Assembly: GCA_016801885.1 (NCBI GenBank)
Contig: CM028900.1
Location: forward strand, 4,929,501-4,993,500
Origin: Toxotes chatareus
Taxonomy: Eukaryota > Chordata > Actinopteri > Toxotidae
Reading direction: 5' to 3'
Length of the DNA stretch: 64,000 bases
In this document: positions 24,273 to 36,200 of the stretch, piece after piece
How positions within the stretch are numbered: position 1 is the first letter of the stretch
Layout of the letters: every line of letters starts with the position of its first letter
Position numbers and translations under genes: made by a program
Notes under the pieces: model-generated
Seen by the model: only the letters and a program-made list of their open reading frames with translations
What the model was told of the DNA's origin: nothing
Database searches by the model: none

Positions 24273-27200
24273 GTTACACCTGTAATGTTTAAATCTTTGG
24301 CCGTTTGCATATGCTCTAACAGCTGATTGGCTTTTGTCTGTTTCCTCCCATCACAGCGAGCACATGAATGGAACAAGGTGAGCCTGATGGCAACTACTAT
24401 TACCACAAGACCCAAAGTGTCACCTGCATCATCTGATTAAGCTAACAGCATCATTATCACTGCATTGGCACAAATGTAACTGTAATGACCTGCTGGCAAC
24501 AGATGCTAACGCTGATGAGCCAAGACAGAGAGGGCAGCTTGATTTTGGGTTATCCAAAGTCCTCATTTACATCTATATCGTACAACTTTATGTAGCACCT
24601 GTATGTTAGATCAGAAGTGTTGATTGACTTCATTCAGTACTCAACATGTGAAAACCTAATGTGTGTGTGTTCTGACCTCCAGCTGTGTGGTGGACTCCAA
24701 GGTTCCTCTGAAGATCATGACCCCAGTGGTCATCACTGTCTTCGTTCTCGCCCTTTACCTTCATGCTCAGCAGGTGGAGTCCACGGCCAGGCTCGACTTC
24801 CTCTGGAAGCTTCAGGTTGGTGTCTGTATCTTGGGGACATAAATGTGCTGTGGGGGACTCGTTTCCATTTCGGGGGATAAAAGCAGGAAAAAAGTCCAAA
24901 AGCCAAAACACGTTCCTGTGGTTTTCCGCTCATATTCCAAGGTAAATCATTATCTGTTATGTACTTCAGAGAAAAATCTGAATATCTCATAATGTCAATG
25001 AAGATAAAAGAAATTTGTTGTTGTTATTATTGCACTGTTCAAGGCTCGAAAGGTGGTTCTGAGCTGTAACAATAATCACATCTACAATAAATCACAAAAT
25101 AGTGCAACGCAGAAGCACTGTTTGTAGCTCCTTTGTGAAGAAACCTAGAATGCCTGGAACATGTTGGACATATAGATTGAAGGCAGGAAAGTGGATTGTG
25201 CAATTTCTGGGCTTAATGTTTTGCTGCGACTCTTGAGTCTTCATTAGAATCCCTTGTAAGTGTTGTGAATCCAAATGGGCTACGGCTGTTCTCAGAGAAT
25301 GAACAGTGTAAAGACCAGGGGTTGAGTGTTGGACGTTAGTAGTGAAGTATTAATTGCATAATAAAATGTCTTGAGGGATGCTCAAGGGTTCTTTCACATC
25401 TCACAGAGGTACTGAAGCACGCTGTGCTGCCTGTGGTCGGTAATCCAGTCAAGGGGATAAACAAGTTATTTATCTTAAAAAACTTTCAGTTGCTGGAGGA
25501 GTCTTTATTTTCCAGCTCACTGCTGTCACTGATGGTTAGTATAAAATGAGACAAAGAGTCTCCAGCCATGCTAGCAGCTCTGAAACGGATAGATAATACT
25601 AGATAGATAGATAAGACTTCGGATTAAAATAGGGAAAATTGGCCAGAGGCTGGTAAACATCAATGGAGATAACAGTATCAAACAGTAGTAATTGTGTACC
25701 CTCACTGCCAGTGCAGTCCATTATTGTATTCTCTGTGAACCTTAAATAGCTGTACTAAATTTTGTCTTATTCCAGTTGTCAAGATATTTCACTGCATACC
25801 CAAAAGTAGCAGTGATTATTTGCTCCATGTTATTCAGTCTTCATTTACTCTTTAATCCCTGTGTTGAACCAAGGGGAGAGTTGTAGATTTCAGCAGTGAG
25901 GATCACTTCTGCGTTCAAAAAGCTGAAGTTCCTCGGCTGCCGCTGGGGGCTGACTCCAGAAGTGAGCAATTCTCCATTGACCTCCATGTTAAAATAGCCA
26001 ACTTTACAGCCTGGTACATTTTTTGTTTTTGGTCTCTATTGATAGTTTCCACCTCCGTGAACACTGTGAGGGGGGTGAATTTTTTTGTACCACAACCGTT
26101 TGTGTTATTTAGGCTTAAAATTCTTACATAAATTACGGTGCTCTTGTAACATTAAAATAAAACGTTTTTAATTTTTTGTCACTCAAAATATGCATCACAA
26201 CTGCCACTGTGCGACACCCGGTGGCAACATTTTCAGGGTGACAGCTGACTGCACGCTAGTGATGTGTCAGTCACGAATGAAACGGCTCTTAGAGCCAGCT
26301 TTTTGAAGTGAACGACGGGAGCCGGCTCCTGATTGGGAGCGTTTTTTTTTTTTTTTTTAGTTAAGAAAATGAGTGACACCAGGAAAAGAAGCAAAATCTG
26401 GAAACATTTAAATTATATTGATAATACAAAGGCAGCGTGTAGAGTCTGTTAGAAAAGAATTTCATATAGAGCCGGCTCCACAAACAACCTGCACAGCCAC
26501 CAGAGAATTGTTTTTTTTTTTAAATTTGTTTAAAAGAAAAAAGCTGAAACTTTAATATTGTTAAAAGTTGAATTGTAAATAAATGTTTTTTGTATTTTTT
26601 AAAATTTATTTTTTATGTGGAGTAAATGAAGGCATATTTATATAATAAACATGAATAAAAAAATACATTAGTAGTTATTTTGTACATATTTCTACATTAT
26701 TGTTGATAGTAAATACAATAGTATGGCCTCAAAATATCATAAAAATGGTCATAGTATAGTAAGGCGTCAAAATCGGCCAAAAAAGTCAAAAAAAATTTTT
26801 GACCTCAAAATGTCATAAAAAACGTCATAGTATAGTAAGGCATCAAAATCAGTCAAAAAAAGTCAAAAAAATTTTTTGACCTCAAAATGTCATAAAAAAC
26901 ATCATAGTATAGTAAGGCGTCAAAATTGGTCAAAAAAAGTCAAAACATTTTTTGACCTCAAAATGTCATAAAAAACATCATAGTTTAGTAAGGCGTCAAA
27001 ATCAGCCAAAAAAAGTCAAAAAAAAAATTTTGACCTCAAAATGTCATAAAAAACATCATAGTATAGTAAGGCGTCAACATCGGCTAAAAAAAGTCAACAT
27101 TTTTTTTAACCTAAAAATCGGCCAAAAAAAGTAATTTTTCAGAACGGCCTCAAAATGTCATAAAAATGGTCATAGTATAGTAAGGCATCAAAATCGGCTA

Positions 27201-30200
27201 AAAAAGTCAAAATTTTTTGGCCTCAAAATGTCATAAAAGACGTCATAGTATAGTAAGGCGTCAAAATCAGCCAAAAAAGTCAAAAAAAAATTTAACCTCA
27301 AAATGTCATAAAAAACATCATAGTATAGTAAGCCGTCAAAATTGGTCAAAAAAAGTCAAAAAAATTTTTGACCTCAAAATGTCATAAAAAACATCATAGT
27401 TTAGTAAGGCGTCAAAATCAGCCAAAAAAAGTCAAAAAAAAATTTTTGACCTCAAAATGTCATAAAAAACATCATAGTATAGTAAGGCGTCAAAATTGGT
27501 CAAAAAAAGTCAAAACATTTTTTGACCTCAAAATGTCATAAAAAACATCATAGTTTAGTAAGGCGTCAAAATCAGCCAAAAACAGTCAAAAAAAAATTTT
27601 GACCTCAAAATGTCATAAAAAACATCATAGTATAGTAAGGCGTCAACATCGGCTAAAAAAAGTCAACATTTTTTTTAACCTAAAAATCGGCCAAAAAAAG
27701 TAATTTTTCAGAACGGCCTCAAAATGTCATAAAAATGGTCATAGTATAGTAAGGCGTCAAAATCGGCTAAAAAAAGTCAAAATTTTTTGGCCTCAAAATG
27801 TCATAAAAGACGTCATAGTATAGTAAGGTGTCAAAATTGGTCAAAAACAGTCAAAAAAATTTTTGCCCTCAAAATGTCATAAAAAAAACGTCATAGTATA
27901 GTAAGGCGTCAAAATCGGCCAAAAAAAGTCAAAACATTTTTTGACCTCAAAATGTCATAAAAAAACGTAATAGTATAGTAAGGCGTCCACATCGGCCAAA
28001 AAATGTCAAAAATTTTTTTTTACCTCAAAATGTCATAAAAAACGTAATAGTATAGTAAGGCGTCAAAATCAGCCAAAAAAAGTCAAAAAATTTTTTGACC
28101 TCAAAATGTCATAAAAAACGTCATAGTATAGTAAGGCGTCAAAATCGGCTAAAAAAAGTCAAAATTTTTTGGCCTCAAAATGTCATAAAATGGTCATAGT
28201 ATAGTAAAGGCCAAAAAATCGGCCAAAAAAGTCAAAAAAATTTTTGACCTCAAAATGTCATAAAAGACGTCATAGTATAGTAAGGCGTCAAACGCGGTCA
28301 AAAAAAGTCAAAAAAAATTTTGCCCTCAAAATGTCATAAAAAAAACGTCATAGTATAGTAAGGCGTCAAAATCGGCCAAAAAAAGTCAAAAAAATTTTTG
28401 ACCTCAAAATGTCATAAAATTGGTCATAGTATAGTAAGGCGTCAAACGCGGTCAAAAAAAGTCAAACAATTTTTTGACCTCAAAATGTCATAAAAAAACG
28501 TAATAGTATAGTAAGGCGTCCACATCGGCCAAAAAAAGTCAAAAAATTTTTGACCTCAAAATGTCATAAAAAACGTCCAATAGTATAGTAAAGGCGTCAA
28601 AATCGGCTAAAAAAGTCAAAATTTTTTGGCCTCAAAATGTCATAAAAATGGTCATAGTATAGTAAGGCGTCAAAATCGGCCAAAAAAAGTCAAAAAAATT
28701 TTTGACCTCAAAATGTCATAAAAGACGTCATAGTATAGTAAGGTGTCAAAATTGGTCAAAAAAAGTCAAAAAAATTTTTGCCCTCAAAATGTCATAAAAT
28801 TGGTCATAGTATAGTAAGGCGTCAAACGCGGTCAAAAAAAGTCAAAAAAAATTTTGCCCTCAAAATGTCATAAAAAAACGTCATAGTATAGTAAGGCGTC
28901 AAAATCGGCCAAAAAAAGTCAAAAAAATTTTTGACCTCAAAATGTCATAAAATTGGTCATAGTATAGTAAGGCGTCAAACGCGGTCAAAAAAAGTCAAAC
29001 AATTTTTTGACCTCAAAATGTCATAAAAAAACGTAATAGTATAGTAAGGCGTCCACATCGGCCAAAAAAAGTCAAAAAATTTTTTGACCTCAAAATGTCA
29101 TAAAAAACGTCATAGTATAGTAAGGCGTCAAAATCGGCTAAAAAAAGTCAAAATTTTTTGGCCTCAAAATGTCATAAAAATGGTCATAGTATAGTAAGGC
29201 GTCAAAATCGGCCAAAAAAAGTCAAAAAAATTTTTGACCTCAAAATGTCATAAAAGACGTCATAGTATAGTAAGGTGTCAAAATTGGTCAAAAAAAGTCA
29301 AAAAAATTTTTGCCCTCAAAATGTCATAAAATTGGTCATAGTATAGTAAGGCGTCAAAATCGGCCAAAAAAAGTCAAAAAAAATTTTGACCTCAAAATGT
29401 CATAAAATTGGTCATAGTATAGTAAGGCGTCAAACGCGGTCAAAAAAAGTCAAACAATTTTTTGACCTCAAAATGTCATAAAAAAACGTAATAGTATAGT
29501 AAGGCGTCCACATCGGCCAAAAAAAGTCAAAAAAATTTTTTACCTCAAAATGTCATAAAAAACGTAATAGTATAGTAAGGCGTCAAAATCGGCCAAAAAA
29601 AGTCAAAAAAATTTTTGACCTCAAAATGTCATAAAAAACATCATAGTATAGTAAGGCGTCAAAATCGGCCAAAAAAAGTCATTTTTCAGAACGGCCTCAA
29701 AATGTCATAAAAATGGTCATAGTATAGTAAGGCGTCAAAATCGGCCAAAAAAAGTCAAAAAAATTTTTGCCCTCAAAATGTCATAAAAAAACGTCATAGT
29801 ATAGTAAGGCGTCAAAATCAGCCAAAAAAAAGTCACATTTTTTTTTGACCTCAAAATGTCATAAAAAACGTCATAGTATAGTAAGGCAACAAAATTTGTC
29901 AAAAAAGTCAAAAAAATTTTTGACCTCAAAATGTCATTAAAAACATCATAATATAGTAAGGTGTCAAAATCGGTCAAAAAAAGTCAAAAAAATTTTTGCC
30001 CTCAAAATGTCATTAAAAACATCATAATATAGTAAGGTGTCAAAATTGGTAAAAAAAAAAGTCAAAAAAAATTTTGACCTCAGAATGTTATAAAAATACA
30101 TCATAGTATAGTAAGGCGTCAAAATCGGCCAAAAAAGTCAAAAAAATTTTTGAACTCAAAATGTCATAAAAATTATCATAATATACTAAGGCGTCAAAAT

Positions 30201-33200
30201 CGGCCAAAAAAAGTCATTTTTCAGAACGGCCTCAAAATGTCATAAAAAACATCATAGTATAGTAAGGCGTCAAAATCGGCCAAAAACAGTCAAGTTTTTT
30301 TTTGGCCTCAAAATGTCATAAAAATGGTCATAGTATAGTAAGGTGTCAACATCGGCTAAAAAAAGTCAACATTTTTTTTAACCTAAAAATCGGCCAAAAA
30401 AAAGTCAAAATTTTTTTTTACCTCAAAATGTCATAAAAAACGTAATAGTATAGTAAGGCGTCAAAATCGGCCAAAAAAAGTCATTTTTCAGAACGGCCTC
30501 AAAATGTAATAAAAATGTTCATAGTATAGTAAGGCGTCAACATTGGCCAAAAAAAGTCAAAAAAAATTTTAACCTAAAAATCGGCCAAAAATAGTCACAT
30601 TTTTTTTTGACCTCAAAATGTCATAAAAATGGTCATAGTATAGTAAGGCGTCAAAATCGGCCAAAAACAGTCAAATTTTTTTTTGGCCTCAAAATGTCAT
30701 AAAAATGGTCATAGTATAGTAAGCCGTCAAAATCGGCCCAATAATGTCAAAATTTTTTTGACCTCAAAATGTCATAAAAAACGTCATAGTATAGTAAGGC
30801 GTCAAAATCGGCTAAAAAAAGTCAAAATTTTTTTTGCCTCAAAATGTCATAAAAATGGTCATAGTATAGTAAGGCGTCAAAATGGGCCAAAAAAAGTCAA
30901 AAAAATTTTTGACCTCAAAATGTCATAAAAGACGTCATAGTTTAGTAAGGTGTCAAAATTGGTCAAAAAAAGTCAAAAAAAATTTTGACCTCAAAATGTC
31001 ATAAAAAAACATCATAGTATAGTAAGGCGTCAAAATTGGTCAAAAAAAGTAAAAATTTTTTTGACCTCAAAATTTCATAAAAAACATCATAGTATAGTAA
31101 GGTGTCAAAATCAGCCAAAAAAAGTCAAAAAATTTTTTGACCTCAAAATGTCATAAAAATGGTCATAGTATAGTAAGGCGTAAAAATAGGCCAAAAACAG
31201 TTACATTTTTTTTTTTGGCCTCAAAATGTCATAAAAATGGTCATAGTATAGTAAGGCGTCAAAATCGGCCAAAAATAGTCAAATTTTTTTTTGGCCTCAA
31301 AATTTCATAAAAATGGTAATAGTATAGTAAGGCGTCAAACGCGGTCAAAAAAAGTCAAAAAAAATTTTGACCTCAAAATGTCATAAAAAAACGTCATAGT
31401 ATAGTAAGGCGTCAAAATCGGTCAAAAAAAGTAAAAAAAAATTTTTGATCTCAAAATGTCATAAAAATGGTCATAGTATAGTAAGGCGTCAAAATCGGCC
31501 AAAAACAGTCAAATTTTTTTTTGACCTCAAAATGTCATAAAATTGGTCATAGTATAGTAAGGCGTCAAAATCGGCCAAAAAAAGTCAAAAAATTTTTTTA
31601 CCTCAAAATGTCATAAAAAAAACGTAATAGTATAGTAAGGTGTCAAAATCGGCCAAAAACAGTCAAATTTTTTTTTGGCCTTAAAATGTCATAAAAATGG
31701 TCATAGTATAGTAAGGCGTCCACATCGGCCAAAAAAAAGTCAAAAATTTTTTTTACCTCAAAATGTCATAAAAAACGTAATAGTATAGTAAGGCGTCAAA
31801 ATCGGCCAAAAAAAGTCATTTTTCAGAACGGCCTCAAAATGTCATAAAAATGGTCATAGTATAGTAAGGCGTCAAAATCGGCTAAAAAAAGTCAAAATTT
31901 TTTGGCCTCAAAATGTCATAAAAGACGTCATAGTATAGTAAGGTGTCAAAATTGGTCAAAAAAAGTCAAAAAATTTTTTGACCTCAAAATGTCATAAAAA
32001 TGGTCATAGTATAGTAAGGCGTCAAAATCGGCCAAAAACAGTCAAATTTTTTTTTGGCCTCAAAATGTCATAAAAATGGTCATAGTATAGTAAGCCGTCA
32101 AAATCGGCCCAATAATGTCAAAATTTTTTTTACCTCAAAATGTCATAAAAAACGTCATAGTATAGTAAGGCGTCAAAATCGGCCAAAAACAGTCAAATTT
32201 TTTTTTGGCCTCAAAATGTCATAAAATTGGTCATAGTATAGTAAGGCTTCAAAATCGGCTAAAAAAAGTCAAAATTTTTTGGCCTCAAAATGTCATAAAA
32301 ATGGTCATAGTATAGTAAGGCGTCAAAATCGGCCAAAAAAAGTCAAAAAAAATTTTGACCTCAAAATGTCATAAAAGACGTCATAGTTTAGTAAGGTGTC
32401 AAAATTGGTCAAAAAAAGTCAAAAAATTTTTTGACCTCAAAATTTCATAAAAAACATCATAGTATAGTAAGGTGTCAAAATCGGCCAAAAAAAGTCAAAA
32501 TTTTTTTTGACCTCAAAATGTCATAAAAAACGTCATAGTATAGTAAGGCGTCAAAATCGGCTAAAAAAAGTCAAAATTTTTTGGCCTCAAAATGTCATAA
32601 AAATGGTCATAGTATAGTAAGGCGTCAAAATCGGCCAAAAAAAGTCAAAAAAAATTTTTAACCTCAAAATGTCATAAAAGACGTCATAGTTTAGTAAGGT
32701 GTCAAAATTGGTCAAAAAATTAAAAAAAATTATTGCCCTCAAAATGTCATAAAAAAACGTCATAGTATAGTAAGGCGTCAAAATCGGCCAAAAAATTTTT
32801 TTACCTCAAAATGTCATAAAAAAAACGTAATAGTATAGTAAGGTGTCAAAATCGGCCAAAAACAGTCAAATTTTTTTTTGGCCTCAAAATGTCATAAAAT
32901 TGGTCATAGTATAGTAAGGCTTCAAACGCGGTCAAAAAAAGTCAAAAAAATTTTTGACCTCAAAATGTCATAAAAAACGTAATAGTATAGTAAGGCGTCA
33001 AAATCGGCCAAAAAAAGTCAAAAAATTTTTTGACCTCAAAATGTCATAAAAAACGTCATAGTATAGTAAGGTGTCAAAATTGGTCAAAAAAAGTCAAAAA
33101 AAATTTTGCCCTCAAAATGTCATAAAAAAGTATTTTGCCCTCAAAATGTCAAAAAAAAACCTCAAAATGTCATAAAAACGTCATAGTATAGTAAGGCGTC

Positions 33201-36200
33201 AAAATCGGCCAAAAAAAAGTCAAATTTTTTTTTGACCTCAAAATGTCATAAAAAACGTCATAGTATAGTAAGGCAACAAAATTGGTCAAAAAAGTCAAAA
33301 AAAATTTTGACCTCAAAATGTCATTAAAAACATCATAATATAGTAAGGTGTCAAAATCGGTCAAAAAAAGTCAAAAAATTTTTGCCCTCAAAATGTCATT
33401 AAAAACATCATAATATAGTAAGGTGTCAAAATTGGTCAAAAAAAGTCAAAAAAAATTTTGACCTCAAAATGTCATAAAAATGGTCATAGTATAGTAAGGC
33501 GTCAAAATCGGCCAAAAAAAGTCAAAAAAAATTTTTGACCTCAAAATGTCATAAAAAACGTCATAGTATAGTAAGGCATCAAAATCGGTCAAAAAAAGTC
33601 AAAAAAATTTTTGACCTCAAAATGTCATAAAAAACATCATAGTATAGTAAGGCGTCAAAATCGGCCAACAAAAGTCAAAAACTTTTTTGACCTCAGAATG
33701 TCATAAAAAACGTCATAGTATAGTAAGGCGTTAAAATCGGCCAAAAAAAGTCAAATTTTTTTTTTGACCTCAAAATATCATAAAAAACGTCATAGTCATA
33801 GTATCGGCCAAAAAAGTCAAGCGTCAAAAAATTGGCTAAAAAAAGTCAAAATTTTTTGGCCTCAAAATGTCATAAAAGACGTCATAGTATAGTAAGGTGT
33901 CAAAATTGGTCAAAAAAAGTCAAAAAAAATTTTGCCCTCAAAATGTCATAAAAAAACGTCATAGTATAGTAAGGCGTCAAAATCGGCCAAAAAAAGTCAA
34001 AAAATTTTTTGACCTCAAACTGTCATAAAATTGGTCATAGTATAGTAAGGCTTCAAACGCGGTCAAAAAAAGTCAAAACATTTTTTGACCTCAAAATGTC
34101 ATAAAAAACGTCATAGTATAGTAAGGCATCAAAATCAGCCAAAAAAAAGTCAAAAATTTTTTTGACCTCAAAATGTCATAAAAAACGTCATAGTATAGTA
34201 AGGCGACAAAATTGGTCAGAAAAGTCAAAAAAAATTTTGACCTCAAAATGTCATTAAAAACATCATAATATAGCAAGGTGTCAAAATCGGTCAAAAAAAG
34301 TCAAAAAAATTTTTGCCCTCAAAATGTCATAAAAAACGTCATAGTATAGTAAGACGTCAAAATCGGCCTAAAAAAGTCAAAAAATTTTTTGGCCTCAAAA
34401 TGTCCTAAAAATGGTCATAGTATAGTAAGGCGTAAAAATCGGCCAAAAACAGTCACATTTTTTTTTGGCCTCAAAATGTCATAAAAAACGTCATAGTATA
34501 GTAAGGCGTCAAAATCGGCCAAAAAAGTCAAAAAAATTTTTGACCTCAAAATGTCATAAAATTGGTCATAGTATAGTAAGGCGTCAACATCGGCCAAAAA
34601 AAGTCAAAAAATTTTTTAACCTTAAAATTGGCCAAAAAAAGTCAAAACTTTTTTTTACCTTAAAATGTCATAAAAAACGTAATAGTATAGTAAGGCGTCA
34701 AAATCGGCCAAAAAAGTCAAATTTTTTTTTGGCCTTAAAATGTCATAAAAATGGTCATAGTATAGTAAGGCGTCAAAATCGGCCAAAAAAGTCAAAGGCC
34801 TTAAAATGTCATAAAAAACGTAATAGTATAGTAAGGCGTCAAAATCGGCCAAAAAAGTCAAATTTTTTTTTGGCCTTAAAATGTCATAAAAATGGTCATA
34901 GTATAGTAAGGCGTCAAAATCGGCCAAAAGAAGTCAAAAAAATTTTTGACCTCAAAATGACATAAAAGACGTCATAGTATAGTAAGACGTCAAAATCAGC
35001 CAAAAAAAGTCAAAAAATTTTTCGACCTCAAAATGTCATTAAAAACATCATAGTATAGTAAGGTGTCAAAATCGGCCAAAAAAAGTCAAAAATTTTTTTG
35101 ACCTCAAAATGTCATAAAAAACGTAATAGTATAGTAAGGTGTCAAAATCAGTCAAAAATTTTTTTGACCTCAAAATGTCATAAAAAAACATCACACTATA
35201 GTAAGGTGTCAACATCGGCCAAAAAAAAGTCCAAAATTTTTTCAACCTAAAAATAAGCCAAAAAAAGTCAAAAATTTTTTTGGCCTCAAAATGTCATAAA
35301 AATGCTCATAGTATAGTAAGCCGTCAAAATCGGCCCAAAAATGTCAAAATTTTTTTGACCTCAAAATGTCATAAAAAACGTCATAGTATAGTAAGGCGTC
35401 AAAATCAGCCAAAAAAGTCAAAAAAAATTTTGACCTCAAAATGTCATAAAAAACGTCATAGTATAGTAAGGCGTCAAAATCGGCCAAAAAAAGTCAAAAA
35501 AAATTTTTGACCTTAAAATGTCATAAAAATGGTCATAGTATAGTAAAATCGGCCAAAAAAAGTCAAAATTTTTTTTAACCTAAAAATCGGCCAAAAAAAG
35601 TCAAAAAAATTTTTTACCTCAAAATGTCATAAAAAAACGTAATAGTATAGTAAGGCGTCAAAATCGGCCAAAAACAGTCAAATTTTTTTTTGGCCTCAAA
35701 ATGTCATAAAAATGGTCATAGTATAGTAAGGCGTCCACATCGGCCAAAAAAGTCAAAAAAATTTTTGACCTCAAAATGTCATAAAATTGGTCATAGTATA
35801 GTAAGGCGTCAAAATTGGCCAAAAAAAGTCAAAAAAATTTTTGACCTCAAAATGTCATAAAAATGGTCATAGTATAGTAAGGCGTCAACATCGGCCAAAA
35901 AAAGTGAAAATTTTTTTTGACCTCAAAATGTCATAAAAAACGTAATAGTATAGTAAGGCGTCAAAATCGGCCAAAAAAAGTCAAATTTTTTTTTGACCTC
36001 AAAATGTCATAAAAAACGTCATAGTATAGTAAGGCGTCAAAATCGGCCAAAAAAAGTCATTTTTCACAACAGCCTCAAAATGTCATAAAAATGGTCATAG
36101 TATAGTAAGGCGTCAAAATCGGCCAAAAAGTAGTAGTATGACCTCAAAATGTCATTTAATATAATCAACAAAACAATCTGAAGAGCCGCTTTGGAGCCAA

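Noticed and set aside
34465..34965. Cys/His-rich repeat protein encoded by the satellite
   Set aside because: The same DNA is open on both strands, the frame depends on chance unit lengths, and the C and H residues do not form a zinc-finger spacing. Treated as non-coding.
26725..36155. CRISPR-like array of regular repeats
   Set aside because: Units are contiguous and variable without unique spacers, the setting is a vertebrate intron, and no cas genes are present. It is a satellite.
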